DNA of 64,000 nt. It comes from Notamacropus eugenii (Eukaryota; Chordata; Mammalia; Diprotodontia; Macropodidae). Shown one piece after another: positions 52,333 to 62,866 of the stretch (the stretch's first letter is position 1; each line of letters opens with the position of its first letter). The stretch covers positions 257,883,008 to 257,947,007 of the forward strand of contig NC_092872.1 of assembly GCF_028372415.1 (NCBI RefSeq). Direction: 5' to 3'. The notes below the pieces were generated by a model. The model saw nothing but the letters and a program-made list of their open reading frames with translations. It had not been told where the DNA came from and did not search any database. Position numbers and translations under genes: made by a program.

Positions 52333-53300
52333 GATGTTGGCTGAGTGTTGTAGCTTTTGGTTCTTTCAGTCAGAAGATACAGATCTTTTAAGTTGAGTTG
52401 ATGTTTGTCTAGGCTAAAAGCAGGCTTTTTTTGTTGTTGTTGTTGTTGTTTCCCAGATCAACCCTGGGTTTAGCTTGATAGGTGTGTGGGAGGTGTGGTC
52501 TGGTCTCAGGATATCTCCTCAGCTGGCCTGAGGCAAAGGCAAGGTCCGGGGATGCTGATCCCAGCTTCCCTATTGTCTTCCCTTTCCCCTGGAGGGCTGG
52601 GGCACACCTAGAGGCTAATGCGTGTTCCCGCCCCTCCTGGGGCTCGTCTCCCGGGCTGCGGCTTGCTTGGGTCTCAGTGCGAATTTTTCTCTGCCCTGGG
52701 TCGTCTGTCCCTCCAGATAGCCTCCACCACGGTAGGAAGAATCCCCCTTTGCCACCTCTCCAGCCTCTGGTGTTATGAGACCACCCGCCCCCTTCTGCTG
52801 TTCCTGCTGATCCAGGATTAATCTGGGGAAGAATTTTATGGTTCCCTCAGGGTCATCAGGGGGGAGGAGAGAGCACTTACTGATCACTCTGCCATCCCAG
52901 TTCCTGGAAGTTCAAGTAGTGACCCACCGAAGTCCGTCTTCAGGCTGAAGATTTCAAGGACTGCTGCGCTGATGTCTGGCACTCAGCAGCTCTCACCGGC
53001 TTGGCCTGGCTTATCTCCTGCTCCGCTGGTCTCGCCCGCCACTCTCGGGCTCCTCTGGTCCCCTCCGCCCTGCCGCGCCGACCGCGCTGCGCTGTGCGCC
53101 GGGGTCTTACCCCCGCGGAACAGATCCCTCCCGTGGACCTTCCAGTCCAGCCTGGGCTCCGAATCTGTCAAAGTCCGTCTCCCACTGGATTCTACACCTC
53201 CAAAGTCTGGTCAGACTCTCCCCCCAGATATAATCAGAGGAGTTTTTCCAGGAGCTTAGGTGAGTCCTTGCTTTCACTCCGCCATCTTGGCTCCGCCCCC
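52333..53300 (-). promoter_or_regulatory. L1 5' UTR with internal promoter
   Basis: 968 nt, very GC- and CpG-rich between about 52600 and 53250, unlike the AT-rich, CpG-poor neighbourhood. It holds a (CAA)n-type stretch at 52426-52451 (minus sense) shortly before ORF1. L1 5' UTRs act as internal Pol II promoters. Here it would drive transcription leftward; whether it is active or methylated is unknown. Open frames of 82-110 codons in this UTR are compositional. Confidence 0.75.
53281..53290 (-). promoter_or_regulatory. YY1-type site at L1 +11 to +20
   Basis: Minus-strand 'ccaagatggc' is the YY1 core that places L1 transcription starts in other mammals, and the position relative to the element start is the same. 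Family knowledge, not tested here. Confidence 0.7.
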
Positions 53301-53316
53301 TCTTGTTTCCATTCTA
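53301..53316. repeat. Target-site duplication, right copy (L1)
   Basis: 'tcttgtttccattcta', directly adjacent to the first base of the L1 5' UTR. Confidence 0.9.
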
Positions 53317-53792
53317 ATCCTTCTTTCATCTAGCTGTCAAATTAATTTTTCTAAAATATAAATCTGACCACATCAGCTCCCTATTCAATTAACTCCACTG
53401 GCTGGCTACCCATCACCTCCACATTCAGATACACAACCACCTCTTTGCCTTTTAAACCCCTTCATAACCTGGCCTCTCCCTACTTTCCCAATCTTCTTAC
53501 ATCTTCTCCCTCTCTCAATCCCACATACTCTTCAAATCAGCGATTCTGGCTTCCTTGTCTTTTTTAACACAAGATGTTCCATCTGCTGACTCTGGGCATC
53601 TTAACTGGCTACCCACCATAGCTGGAACACTCTTCCTCTTTACTTCTGCCTCCTGGGTTCCCTAACTTCCTTCATATCTCAGCTAAAGTGCTGCGTTCTG
53701 CAAGAAACCTTTCCTGGTCCCCCTTAATGCTAGTCTCTCTTCCTCATTATGTATATGGTATATCATACATACATACATACATATACATGCAC

Positions 53793-54058
53793 ATTGTTGT
53801 TGTTTAGTTGCTTTTCAGTCATGTCTGACTCTTTGTGACCCCATTTGGGGTTTTCTTGGCAAAGATACTGTAGTAGTTTGCCATATGCTTCTCCAGATCA
53901 CTTTACAGATGAGGAAACTGAGGCAAACAGGGTTAAGTGACTTGCCCAGGGTCACAAAGCTAGGAAGTGACTGAGGCCAGATTTGAATTCAGGAAGATGA
54001 GTCTTCCTGACTCCAGGCCTTGTACTGTATCCATTGTGCCATTTAGGTGCTTCATGTA
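53793..54058 (-). mobile_element. Mar-1-type CORE-SINE, antisense
   Basis: 'ttgttgtttagttgcttttc', 'gtctgactctttgtgacccc', 'ttttcttggcaaagatactg', 'taagtgacttgcccagggtc' and 'ccagatttgaattcaggaag', ending at the reversed head. Inserted in the sense L2. Confidence 0.9.
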
Positions 54059-54200
54059 CACATGTATGTATGTATATAAGTATATATGTATAGATAAGTA
54101 TATATAAGTATATTGTGTATATACACATACATACATATACATATTCCTGTATACATGTGTATGTATGTGTGTGTGTGCATGTGTGTGTAGTTTGTATATA
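54059..54200. repeat. TA/TG/CA microsatellite
   Basis: TGTATG, TATATA and ACATAC steps next to the SINE head. A smaller (CATA)n run lies at 53766-53785 on its other side. Confidence 0.9.
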
Positions 54201-54464
54201 GTTGTTTGCTTGTTGTTGTCTCTCCCATTAGACTGTGACCTCCTTGTGGGCATGGACTATCTTTGGCCTATCTTTGCATCCTCAGTGCTTGGCAGAGTGT
54301 CTGGCAACTTAACACATGCTAGTTGACTGACCCTAGCTGTGAGCATCAAGCATAGCTTAGAGGTCATCATGTGAAGAGAAGCGGGCAGAGTGTGCATGGT
54401 CAGCATCACTGGCTCTCTGGGATCCACCAGACCTGGCCAGGCACACCAAGGGAAAAGCCACAGT

Positions 54465-54600
54465 CGAATAAGTGTTGACCTTGGAGTCAGGAAGACCTTG
54501 GTTCAAATCTTCCCTCAAGCACTCACTGGCTATATGACCATGGACAAATCATTTACTCTTTCTGAGTTTCAGGGTCCTCATCTGTAAAATGGGAGTAGTA
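54465..54600 (+). mobile_element. CORE-SINE/MIR fragment, sense
   Basis: 'ttggagtcaggaagaccttg', 'gttcaaatcttccctcaagc', 'tgaccatggacaaatcattt' and 'cctcatctgtaaaatgggag'. Confidence 0.75.
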
Positions 54601-55145
54601 ACAAGACAACTTCCTCCCTCCCCCTACCTGCAACCTATCAAATATAATCTTTAGACAACTCTCAATTATTCTCAGTAAATGAGGGGAAAGATTGAGTTCC
54701 TGGCTAGTTTCTAAGAGCCAAAGCCAGTCAGATGATCAGTGATGAACCAGAGGATCATGTGACCATAAACCTTGAACTGGGAGGGATACCATAGAGGTCA
54801 AGGTTCCCAGAGTTTAGACCACTACTGTCCCTGCTCATGCTGTAATGCAAGGATCACAGGTTCTCTAAGCTCTCCCCGTGAGTTGTCTTTTTAGGCCAAA
54901 TCTGCCACTGACACGAAGCCATTGCCTCTGCCTCACCCCATGTACCATTTTATACACACACTCACCATAGCAACCAGGGCTGAAGAAAGTCCCAGGCCAC
55001 AATCCAAACCAGACCACCATTCATGCCCAGAACAATCCATGCTATAGGATCTCCAAACCATGAGAAACAAACAAAGGATATCTGGCCTAAATGACCCTGG
55101 GTCCCCTCTTCCTATACCCAAAGCCACAGAAGTTAGGAAGATAGA
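54601..55145. other. Unassigned, no gene seen
   Basis: A faint antisense MIR-like patch is possible at 54772-54830. Otherwise unrecognised. Confidence 0.3.
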
Positions 55146-55150
55146 TATGT

Positions 55151-55372
55151 GAAAGGAGAAGGGGGAAAAGAGGACAACAATGGGGCGGGAAGAGAGAAGA
55201 GGTCAGATATGATTGAGAGAAAGAGTAAAGGAAGAAGAGAAGAGCTTCAAAAAGAAGAATTTGAGAGAGAAGGAGAAAGGCAAAATAAAAGAAAGAAAAA
55301 AAGAAGAAAAGGGAAGAAAGAAGAGTATAGGAAAAAGAGAAAGAGAGGAGCTAGGAAGGAAGGAGCTGTCCT
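55151..55372. repeat. Polypurine-rich tract
   Basis: About 220 nt of AG-rich sequence (GAGA, AAAG, GGAA) with isolated pyrimidines. The 101-codon Lys/Arg/Glu frame across it is an artefact. Confidence 0.85.
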
Positions 55373-55379
55373 ACATGTG

Positions 55380-55456
55380 TACATGAACACACACACGTAT
55401 GCATATGTATATATGTGTATATGTGTGTACACACATATTTATGTGGGTATATAGGT

Positions 55457-55505
<49 letters not shown>

Positions 55506-55520
55506 CATATACATATCTCC
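55380..55520. repeat. CA/TA microsatellite cluster
   Basis: Mixed TATG/ACAC steps, then a perfect AC array at 55459-55497 and ATAT to 55517. Confidence 0.9.
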
Positions 55521-55689
55521 TCCTGCCCCCTCCCCAAGTCCCCATTACTGTGAACTCTGACCTGGAAACACCTGGTTAATACCCAAACAAAGATGGCTGG
55601 ATGCACAGAGGCCACTTGGGATTATAGGAAAATAGCTCTATTCATTCATTGCAAACTTGCAGATTTTTTTTTGAGAGGCAGCAATCTGG

Positions 55690-56010
55690 CAGTCGGCAGT
55701 GAATGTTACAAAAATAATCATACCCCCTTGACCCATTCCATTGTTGGGAATATCCCTTGAAAGTGTTCGTGCAATAAAAAAGAGCTATTCGTTCATGGAT
55801 TTTCACAGCAGCATTATTTATAATTGCAAAAAACCTAGAAGCAACCTAAATGGCCAACACCAGGGAAATGGTAAATAAATTGCTTCACATTAATGTAATG
55901 GAATTCTATAATGCAATTAAGACAGACAAATATGAGGAATGCAAAGAAATCTGAAAAGGCCTTTTATGAAATGATGCAGAGTTAAAGAAAAAAAAAGGAA
56001 AACCTGAGAA
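55690..56010 (+). mobile_element. Old L1 3' fragment, sense
   Basis: 'tcatacccccttgacccatt', 'cagcagcattatttataatt', 'gcaaaaaacctagaagcaac', 'ctaaatggccaacaccaggg' and 'gtaatggaattctataatgc' are the conserved L1 3' segment shared by mammals. More decayed than the 48.6 kb copy. Confidence 0.75.
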
Positions 56011-56014
56011 ACAA

Positions 56015-56215
56015 ATACATGGGCTCATTGGATTTAGATTTGAAGCTGAAAGGGACCTTCTAGAGCCATCTCATTTTACATGACATGACAGTCAGGTGAA
56101 GGAAGAGTTGATGCTTATCCTGGAGAGGAAGAGGCTTCCAGGGGAGGGAACTAAGAACCAGAGCAGGAAAATGAGCTGGCCAAGGTCATGCAGGCAACTA
56201 CTACGGATGCCTTCA
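56015..56215 (-). mobile_element. MIR-like repeat, antisense
   Basis: 'ttgaagctgaaagggacctt', 'ctagagccatctcattttac' and 'tgagctggccaaggtcatgc', with an insertion in the middle. Confidence 0.55.
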
Positions 56216-56624
56216 TAAGAATGAGAATAGACCGACAATCTTGAAGGAGATTAGAACAAATGAAACATTGTTATGATATTTTACTTGTTGAAATTCATAT
56301 ATTTGAATCTAAGTAGTTTTAAGGTAAGTTTAATTATTTGTATTGATGATTAATATTGTTTATAATAAATATTTTTTTTAAGTTTCAGAAGGAAAGAAAG
56401 CTTACCTGAGGCAGAAATGTTATCACTTCTCAGCAAACAGACAAACCTGTGGGGTGGGAGGTGAAAAGGGCATCAGACGTGAAGGGCAAACAGACTTTGA
56501 ACCTGTTCCGTCTCAGTAAGTACCCACACTAGGACTCTAGGACCGAGGATGGACTCTTCCCCCATTACCCTTCTTTATCCCATCAGCACCAAGGAACACA
56601 GAGAGGGAAAAACTTTTCCAAATT
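56216..56624. other. Unassigned AT-rich block
   Basis: 56270-56390 is very AT-rich ('ttaatattgtttataataaa'). No family or gene recognised. Confidence 0.35.
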
Positions 56625-56989
56625 CAATTTCATTCTATTCAGTCAGTCTTCATGAGCTCTTCCTTACCCTGTGCCAGGATTGAGTGCTGTGGAGACCTGG
56701 GCTCTAACATTTGGAGATATCACAGTCTTAGGAGAGGCAAGACTCGGGTCTCTGAAACTATGGGAGGACAATATAAGATTGTATATGCTAATGCCTTGAG
56801 TTGGATGATCTCAAGAATAGTAATATAGAGCAAATACAAGAGGTGGGAATGGCAGGAGGTTAAGATTGGAAAAGAGGTCATCATGAGCTGTAAGTTAGGT
56901 TAGGTTTCCTAGAGGAAGTGGGATTGGATCTGAACCTTGAAGACAGATCACATAAGGAGAGCCAAATAGAAAGTGTGTGTGTGTGTGTG

Positions 56990-57047
<58 letters not shown>

Positions 57048-57185
57048 GGGGGGGGCGGTGTTCAAGGAGAAGAGCATGGACTGGAGAAAGACTTAGAGAC
57101 AATAATAGAGACCAGGTTACTAGAGTGGAGAGAAAAGGAAGACTGGAGTGATTTGGTGGAGCCTTGAATGCCAAACACAACAGCC
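56625..57185 (-). mobile_element. L2 LINE, antisense, expanded by a GT array
   Basis: 'gtgccaggattgagtgctgt', 'gtttcctagaggaagtggga', 'ttggatctgaaccttgaaga' and, after the array, 'gtggagccttgaatgccaaa'. Confidence 0.65.
56973..57047. repeat. (GT)n microsatellite
   Basis: About 75 nt with one GCGT interruption, inside L2, followed by a G-run. Confidence 0.95.
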
Positions 57186-57189
57186 TCTT

Positions 57190-57890
57190 TGGGTCCCCCT
57201 GAGATCTCAAAAATCTGCCAGACGTTTCTGGTCCTAGTCACATTGCCAAGGATGGGGAGCCAGTGGCGGGGAGAGAGAGAGGAATGCTGGGGAGGTGCAA
57301 GAGGAGAACCTGCCAACTGCTAGCTCTCCTGCCAGGTAACATAACAGGCTGATCGGAAAATGGAAATGAATACTGGATGTTCTTTCCCCTTCCTTTTCCT
57401 CCACTTTCTCCTCCCTTCCTGCCCTGGCCCTACAAGACTTGAGAGATTGATCTTAGCCTGAGACAGCAGAGATAACTCGATATAATGAACTCCACTCTTT
57501 CTCAGTTAGAAGCTTTTAAAAAATTGAAAAGGTAAGGGAGGGTGGGGGTTTGGGGGAGAGAAGCAGCCCTTTTCAGTCCATAAGTCCTCTGTACCCAATC
57601 CTCTTCCCTGAAGCCCCTAGCTTCAAAATGGTCCTTTAGCTATCTCGCCCTACCCTCTCCCGACTTTTTGTTCCCATGCTCTCACTTTCTCCCTTGGGAT
57701 GCCTTGATAGAATAAAGGTTAAAAATATCCACTTTCTATCATTGGCTTTAAAAATAATTTCTCTGAGGTCAGGAACCAAATCCACAGGAGCCCTGGGCTG
57801 TCTCCTTCCTTCCCCGGCCTTCTTCCCATCATGACTTGAGCTCCCCCAGACAGCATGACGTAGAAAAGTTAGGCCCCAGAAACCTCCCCT
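57190..57890. other. Repeat-poor unique block
   Basis: No repeat recognised. AT motifs ('ggctttaaaaataatttctc' at 57745-57764) and a CRE-like half-site 'catgacgtag' (57855-57864) are present. Could contain regulatory DNA. No exon seen. Confidence 0.3.

Positions 57891-57891
<1 letters not shown>

Positions 57892-57945
<54 letters not shown>
57892..57945. repeat. (CA)n microsatellite
   Basis: A perfect AC run, in opposite orientation to the GT array about 850 nt upstream. Confidence 0.95.
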
Positions 57946-57946
<1 letters not shown>

Positions 57947-58009
57947 AGTGTCTTGCGTTCCTTTTTGTTTATATACCTTGTATATATAAAGTCATTTGCA
58001 TGCTGGCTC

Positions 58010-58155
58010 TTTCATTTGAATGTAAGTTCCTTAAGGACAAGGATCATTTCTTTTTTTTTTTTTAGCTGTTTGTTGTATCCCTAGGACTCAGCATCATGCC
58101 CAGCCCATAGTAAGTTCCTAATAAATACTTGTTGATTGATTTGTTGATTGTTCTC
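58010..58155 (+). mobile_element. L2 LINE 3' end, sense
   Basis: 'catttgaatgtaagttcctt', 'aaggacaaggatcatttctt', 'ctaggactcagcatcatgcc' and 'ctaataaatacttgttgatt' form a clean terminal fragment. Confidence 0.8.
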
Positions 58156-58435
58156 AATGAGCAGGCTGCCTCCCACTCCCCCATCTCCTGCTAAGACATG
58201 CCACCATGTCACATGGACCTGATGTGATTAGATTTGGTCTGCTTGGACCTGGTCGGCAGAATTAGGAATAGTTGGGATGGGGGGGACTGGGAGGTAACTG
58301 CAGAGAGGCAGATTTTGGCTTTGACATAAGGAAGTGTTTACTTACAGAGATGTCCAGAGAAGGAGAAAAGAGCAAAAGGATGAGGAGGAGAAGAGGGAGA
58401 GGGGGAGTGGAAGGAGGAAAGGGAAAAGAAAAGCC

Positions 58436-58528
58436 CAAATTTATATGGCACTTTCAGTTTTATAAAGTACTATACAAGTATTCTCATTTTATCATGGTAA
58501 CAACCTTAGGAGGTAGGTGCTAGTAGAT
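58436..58528 (-). mobile_element. MIR3-like tail, antisense
   Basis: 'tatggcactttcagttttat', 'aaagtactatacaagtattc' and 'ttaggaggtaggtgctagta' match the tail of marsupial MIR3-type SINEs, with no core following. Confidence 0.6.
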
Positions 58529-58529
58529 C

Positions 58530-59640
58530 CATACAAAATATAGAGAGAATAGAAGGAAGATATTTTCAGAGGAGAAGGCATTAGTGACTGAGGGAACTGG
58601 AAAAGGCATCCTATAGAAAGTAAGATTGGAGCTGGATTTTGAAATGGAAGCTAGGGAAATGAAGAAGCAGAGAGCTAAGGGGATAGAGCATGCCAGGCAT
58701 AGGGCACAGTTAACACAAATACAGGAAGAGAGGACAGGGAAATAGAGGATGTGGATCAGATTAAAACATAAGAAGACTGGAAAAGTGGAAATGGGCAAGG
58801 CTGGGAAAAGCTTTAAATGTCCAACAGAGAGTTTTATACTTAATTCTGGATGTAATAAGAGGCCACCAGTGTTTATTGAGCTGGGAGTGGGTAATGTGGT
58901 CAGACTTGCCCTTCAGAAAAAATCATTTTGGCAGTTTAAATAGAGGATGGATTGGAGTGGAGAGGGAGCTGAAAGAGAAACATTAGAAAGTTATGCACTA
59001 ATCTAGGTAAGAAATGATGACAGTATGCACTGGGATGATGGTTGAGTAAGTAGAGAAAAAGAAATGTAGAGCACAGATGTTGTGAAAGGAGAAATAACAA
59101 GACTGAACTATAGATGGAACCAGTCAGGGAAATGGAGACTAGTTGAAACTAAGGGAAGAAAGAGTATTCCACACAAACTAGAGCAGCCATTCTTGAAGTC
59201 AGAAGTCCCCAAGACCTTTCCAGGGAGTCTATAACATCAAAGCTATTTCCATAATAATATTAAAACATTTTTATTTCTAATATGGTAAAAGTCAATAGAG
59301 AGAACTCACATAAATACAATCTCTTTGAGAGCTCCAATAAGTAATATTATTAAGGGGTCATGAGAACAAAAAGTTTGAGAACCACTGGTCTAGAGTGTCC
59401 AAAACTGAGAAGTCAAAGAGGATGATGACTGAAAAAAAAGGCCAGTGGGTTCTGCAATTAGGTCACCGGAAAGCAATTTTAATAGAGTAGTGGGAAAAGA
59501 AGTCAGACTACTAGTGGTGGAGGAGAGAATAGGGGGTCACATGTGAACTATTTCGAGGGGAAAGGCAAGACTGGCTAATGAGAGGCCAGACTTAAGAGTA
59601 TATTCATATTGGCCCTTTGTAATGGGTTTTATTGAGCATG
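58530..59640 (-). mobile_element. L2 LINE, antisense, with hAT-like insert
   Basis: 'agattggagctggattttga', 'agcatgccaggcatagggca', 'ttatacttaattctggatgt' and 'atggattggagtggagaggg' precede the insert. 'aaaactgagaagtcaaagag' and 'tgagaggccagacttaagag' follow it. Collinear with the other antisense L2 copies. Confidence 0.8.
59192..59395. mobile_element. hAT-like DNA transposon fossil
   Basis: Contains 'gggagtctataacatcaaag', 'gctatttccataataatatt' and the end 'aaaaagtttgagaaccactg', a terminal sequence typical of mammalian hAT-class fossils. Inserted in L2. No coding capacity. Confidence 0.6.
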
Positions 59641-59929
59641 CATAGACATTCCCTGCCTGGGTTCCAGCCCAGCATGCGGAATTTTAGAAACCTGTTCCTA
59701 ATCATACCAAGTGGTGATGAAACCTTCTAACTGGCAACACACCTATAAGAGCTTCAAGAGGTAATGAGCCAGAATTAAGTTCACATACAAAAGGGATGAC
59801 CCAATGATGTCTCACTATTTCTCTTCCTAGTAGTTAGTGAGACCAAAACTACTATGAGCTGCTTGATGGAGTAAACTCAATAACTTTGGGTTTGGTGTGG
59901 CTCTAAGGAGAAAGAGCTCTCAACCTGGG

Positions 59930-60118
59930 GAGTCCATGGATAGATTAGAGGGATTCTGTCAACCTGAACTGGAAAGAAATATTTACTTCAATATAAGTGG
60001 TTTCCTGTGCAAACCTATGTATTTTATCTTATCCATTTAAAAATATTCTGAGAAAGGATTAATTGGCTTTACCAACTGCCAAAAAGAGACGATACAAAAA
60101 AGTTAGAACCTTTGTTCT
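59930..60118. mobile_element. hAT-like MITE, decayed
   Basis: 'aacctggggagtccatggat' at one end and 'acaaaaaagttagaaccttt' at the other, with 'atgtattttatcttatccat' and 'aaaatattctgagaaaggat' between. The same family as 19345-19505, where 'gatgtattttactttagata' and 'aatattattctgagaagggg' correspond. Confidence 0.55.
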
Positions 60119-60271
60119 GGGTATTCTAATTAATCCACTTGTATCTGTCTGTGTTTCCTGGCTGACTTCTTCCCCTGCATAGATGACGTACCAGTTCTGA
60201 TGTCTCCAGGACCTGTGGACCTATGACAAAGCATAGTCATCCCTGGTGAGGGTAGAATTGACAAAGATCAA

Positions 60272-61441
60272 TCACAGAATCTCAAAATAGCAGAACTAGA
60301 AAGTAACTCAGAGACCATCAAGTCCAATCCATTCCTGAAAAAAGATGTACTCAAGAAAACACTTGATAAGTAGTCATTTAGCCTTCCTTTAAAGATCTCC
60401 AATGATGGAGAACCTACCACCTCTGGAGGCAGCATTATTCCACTTTAAGATAGCTCTAATTCCTTTAATCAAGGATAAATTTTCTTCTTCTAAGTCCTAT
60501 TCATTGTTCCTAGTTCTGTTTTATGGAGCCAAATAGAACACATCTAATTCTGCTTCACCATGGAAGCCCTACAAATACTTCGAGACAGATATCCTGTCCC
60601 CATTTCCATAACTCCTAGTTCTTTCTTTTCACTTAGCTAAACACCTCCTCATATTGCATGAACCCAAGGCCCTTCATCATTTTGGTATCCTACTCTGAAT
60701 ACTATCTGAGCTTATCAATATCCTTTCTAAACTGTGGTGCACAGAACAGAACACAGTACTTCAAGTATGATTTTCAGGGTAAAGTATAATGAAACCATAA
60801 TTTACTTCCTCCTAGAAACTATACCTCTCTTAATGTATGCCATATCTCATTAGCTTTTCTAGTTACTCTATTTCAACACTGACTCATATTGAGCTTAGAG
60901 TCCAAAAAGCAAAAAAAAAAAAAAAGAACCTTGATCCTTTTTGAATAAACTGCTATTTAACTAAGCATACCTCACCCACCTTGTACTTGTAGAATAGTTT
61001 TTGTTAGTCCAAATGTAGTATCTTACATTTGTCCCTATTAAATATTCTCATATGAAATACATGCTGTATTCTGTCAAAAAAATTGTTTTTGAACCCTGAC
61101 TCTGTCATCTAGTATGTAAGCTATCCTTCTTAAATGTGTATGGTCTGTAAATTTGATGTGGATGTCATCAAGTCTTTTAATTTTTTTTTAATTCCAAGCT
61201 TAACAAACAACAGACTTTTGGTAAAAAAAGTCAACACATGATCATATAAATATCCCAAAGACAGCCCATTGGAGACCTACTTCCAGGCTGACATCAAAGT
61301 ATAAAGGAATATTCACTGAGTCTGGTCATTCGATCAGTTTTGAATCCACCTCATTTGATTACCTTTTGGCATACTTTTCCCAATGTTTTTCACAACAGTA
61401 TGAAATATTTTATGAAATGCTTTGGCAAAATTTAGCTAAAT
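60272..61441 (-). mobile_element. CR1/L3-type LINE, antisense, longest copy
   Basis: 'gaatctcaaaatagcagaac', 'accatcaagtccaatccatt', 'caatgatggagaacctacca', 'catggaagccctacaaatac', 'gagcttatcaatatcctttc', 'gtgcacagaacagaacacag', 'ttacatttgtccctattaaa' and 'cagttttgaatccacctcat'. About 1.2 kb, collinear with the antisense CR1 3' third. An A-run lies at 60910-60924. Confidence 0.8.
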
Positions 61442-61454
61442 AATATCTAAAACA

Positions 61455-61710
61455 GGGGCAGCTTGGTAGCACAGTGGATAGAATGCCTATCCTGGAATCA
61501 GGAAGACTCATATTCCTGAGTTCAAATCTGTCCTCCTACACTTAACTAGTTGTGTGAGCCTGGGCAAAGCACTGAACCCTATTTGCCTCAGTTTCCTCAT
61601 CTATAAAATGAGCTGAAGAAAGAAATGGCAAACCACGCCAGTATCTTCACCAAGAAAACCCCAAATGGGGTCACAAAGCATCAGACATGACTGAAAAACA
61701 ATTAAATAAC
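61455..61710 (+). mobile_element. Mar-1-type CORE-SINE with target duplication
   Basis: 'ggggcagcttggtagcacag', 'tgagttcaaatctgtcctcc', 'cctcagtttcctcatctata', 'aaatggcaaaccacgccagt' and 'catcagacatgactgaaaaa'. 'aatatctaaaaca' at 61442-61454 recurs as 'aatatctaaaaaca' at 61711-61724. Confidence 0.9.
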
Positions 61711-61724
61711 AATATCTAAAAACA

Positions 61725-62510
61725 TTTTCCTTAGTTTAGAAATACTGTCATAAAGAGGAAAAACAAACATTAGTTTGAATGTGAAATGGGATCTTCATGC
61801 TAAAATTTTATATAAAAATTTTATGTAAATATATAACATACATAATATGTAAAATCTAAATTTTATATAAATAAATTTTTATATTAAAATGCACTTTCAT
61901 ATATGTTAGTAATATTAGTCTACAGCTCTCTTTCTCTGCCTATCCCTCCCTGGTTTGAGTATTAGGACCATATCTGTCTCATAAAATAATTTCAGTAGAG
62001 CTAGAGCTCCTTCTTTAAATATTTGAAAAATTTCAGATATAAATGCTTTTGACCCAGTTGATTTTTGACTAGCTTACTTTCCTTCTCAAAGATTAGATTA
62101 TTTAGGCTCTCCATTTCCTGTTTTCTTAATCTGATTACTATATATTTTTGTAGATATTTACACATCCCCTTTAAATTCTTAGTTGTGTGTTTATCAAGCA
62201 CTCATCTAGTATTTATTCTGAGACTTGTTTATGTAGTCTGTTGCACTGATCTGGTTTTCTATTTTTTTAAATAGTACCAAATGATTTTGATAATTACTAT
62301 TGTGTAATATAATTTGAAGTCTTATAATGCCATGCATTTGCCATTCCTACATTTTCCGTTATTTTCTTTTTATATCCTATCTCTTTTGTTCCTCCAAATA
62401 ACTTGTCAGGTTCTTTGCCTACTTCTGTTAGTTTGGTGAAGCACTGAATTTGTCAATATGTTTAGCTATCATCATTATACTTATTATATTGACACAGCCT
62501 AACCCTGAAC
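61725..62510 (-). mobile_element. L1 LINE ORF2 fragment, antisense
   Basis: 'gagctccttctttaaatatt' with 'aaatgcttttgacccagttg', and 'atagtaccaaatgattttga' with 'gtaatataatttgaagtctt', are the antisense forms of two well-known L1 ORF2 stretches. Frames are broken. Start and end are approximate. Confidence 0.7.
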
Positions 62511-62866
62511 ACTAAATTATTATCTAATTATTTGGGGGAGAAGCCATCATATTCAACAATATAACTATGAAGCTGGACGTGGAGTCAGCACTAAAAGGGG
62601 ATGTCAAGTGGATCCTGAAGAATGTTATAAGCTCCTAAGAGTAGCAGCAGCCTCAGCAACTTCAGGATAATAACTTTCCCTCACTCCCTTTAAGCAATTA
62701 CCTTGCTGTGCCCAGATCATCCACAATTTCTCAGTGGCCATGAAAGCTGAGCTAAGGTGGAAGACTCCTGACCACATTATGGGAGCTGATTGGTGGATTT
62801 ATTATGAATCATTCCTAGGGATTCTCAACATAGAGAGCTTAATGGGGGAGAAAGGAAATGGGTGTA
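62511..62866. other. Unassigned, no gene seen
   Basis: About 355 nt without a recognised repeat or frame. Confidence 0.35.

Larger units (their letters stand above)
51884..53300 (-). mobile_element. L1 LINE: complete 5' end, 3' end missing
   Basis: On the minus strand the element starts at 53300 with 'gggggcggagccaagatggc', the classic L1 promoter start including a YY1-type site. A CpG-rich 5' UTR of 968 nt and the start of ORF1 (ATG at 52332) follow. It stops after 'aaattaaatggagaaaa' at 51884, with no rest of ORF1, no ORF2 and no 3' UTR. Both ends abut perfect 16-bp target duplications, so these are the real insertion borders. L1 copies normally lose the 5' end, so this is the reverse of the usual product. 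Preserved CpGs and an open ORF1 segment suggest a fairly recent insertion. Confidence 0.9.
51487..54340 (+). mobile_element. L2 LINE, sense, carrying an L1 and a Mar-1
   Basis: Pieces: 51487-51867 ends in 'gaagatcctgctggttgatc' and 'tccctgcctcaagtctcttt', the LDYCNSLLxGLP region. 53317-53755 has 'agctgtcaaattaatttttc', 'atctgaccacatcagctccc' and 'cccttcataacctggcctct'. 54225-54340 has the terminal 'tagactgtgacctccttgtg'. All are in order and interrupted by the L1 (51884-53300) and the Mar-1 (53793-54058). Confidence 0.8.

Noticed and set aside
52482..53333. Several GC-rich frames resembling CpG-island exons
   Set aside because: They lie wholly in the L1 5' UTR, or run past it at the target duplication. 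CpG richness is explained by the L1 promoter.
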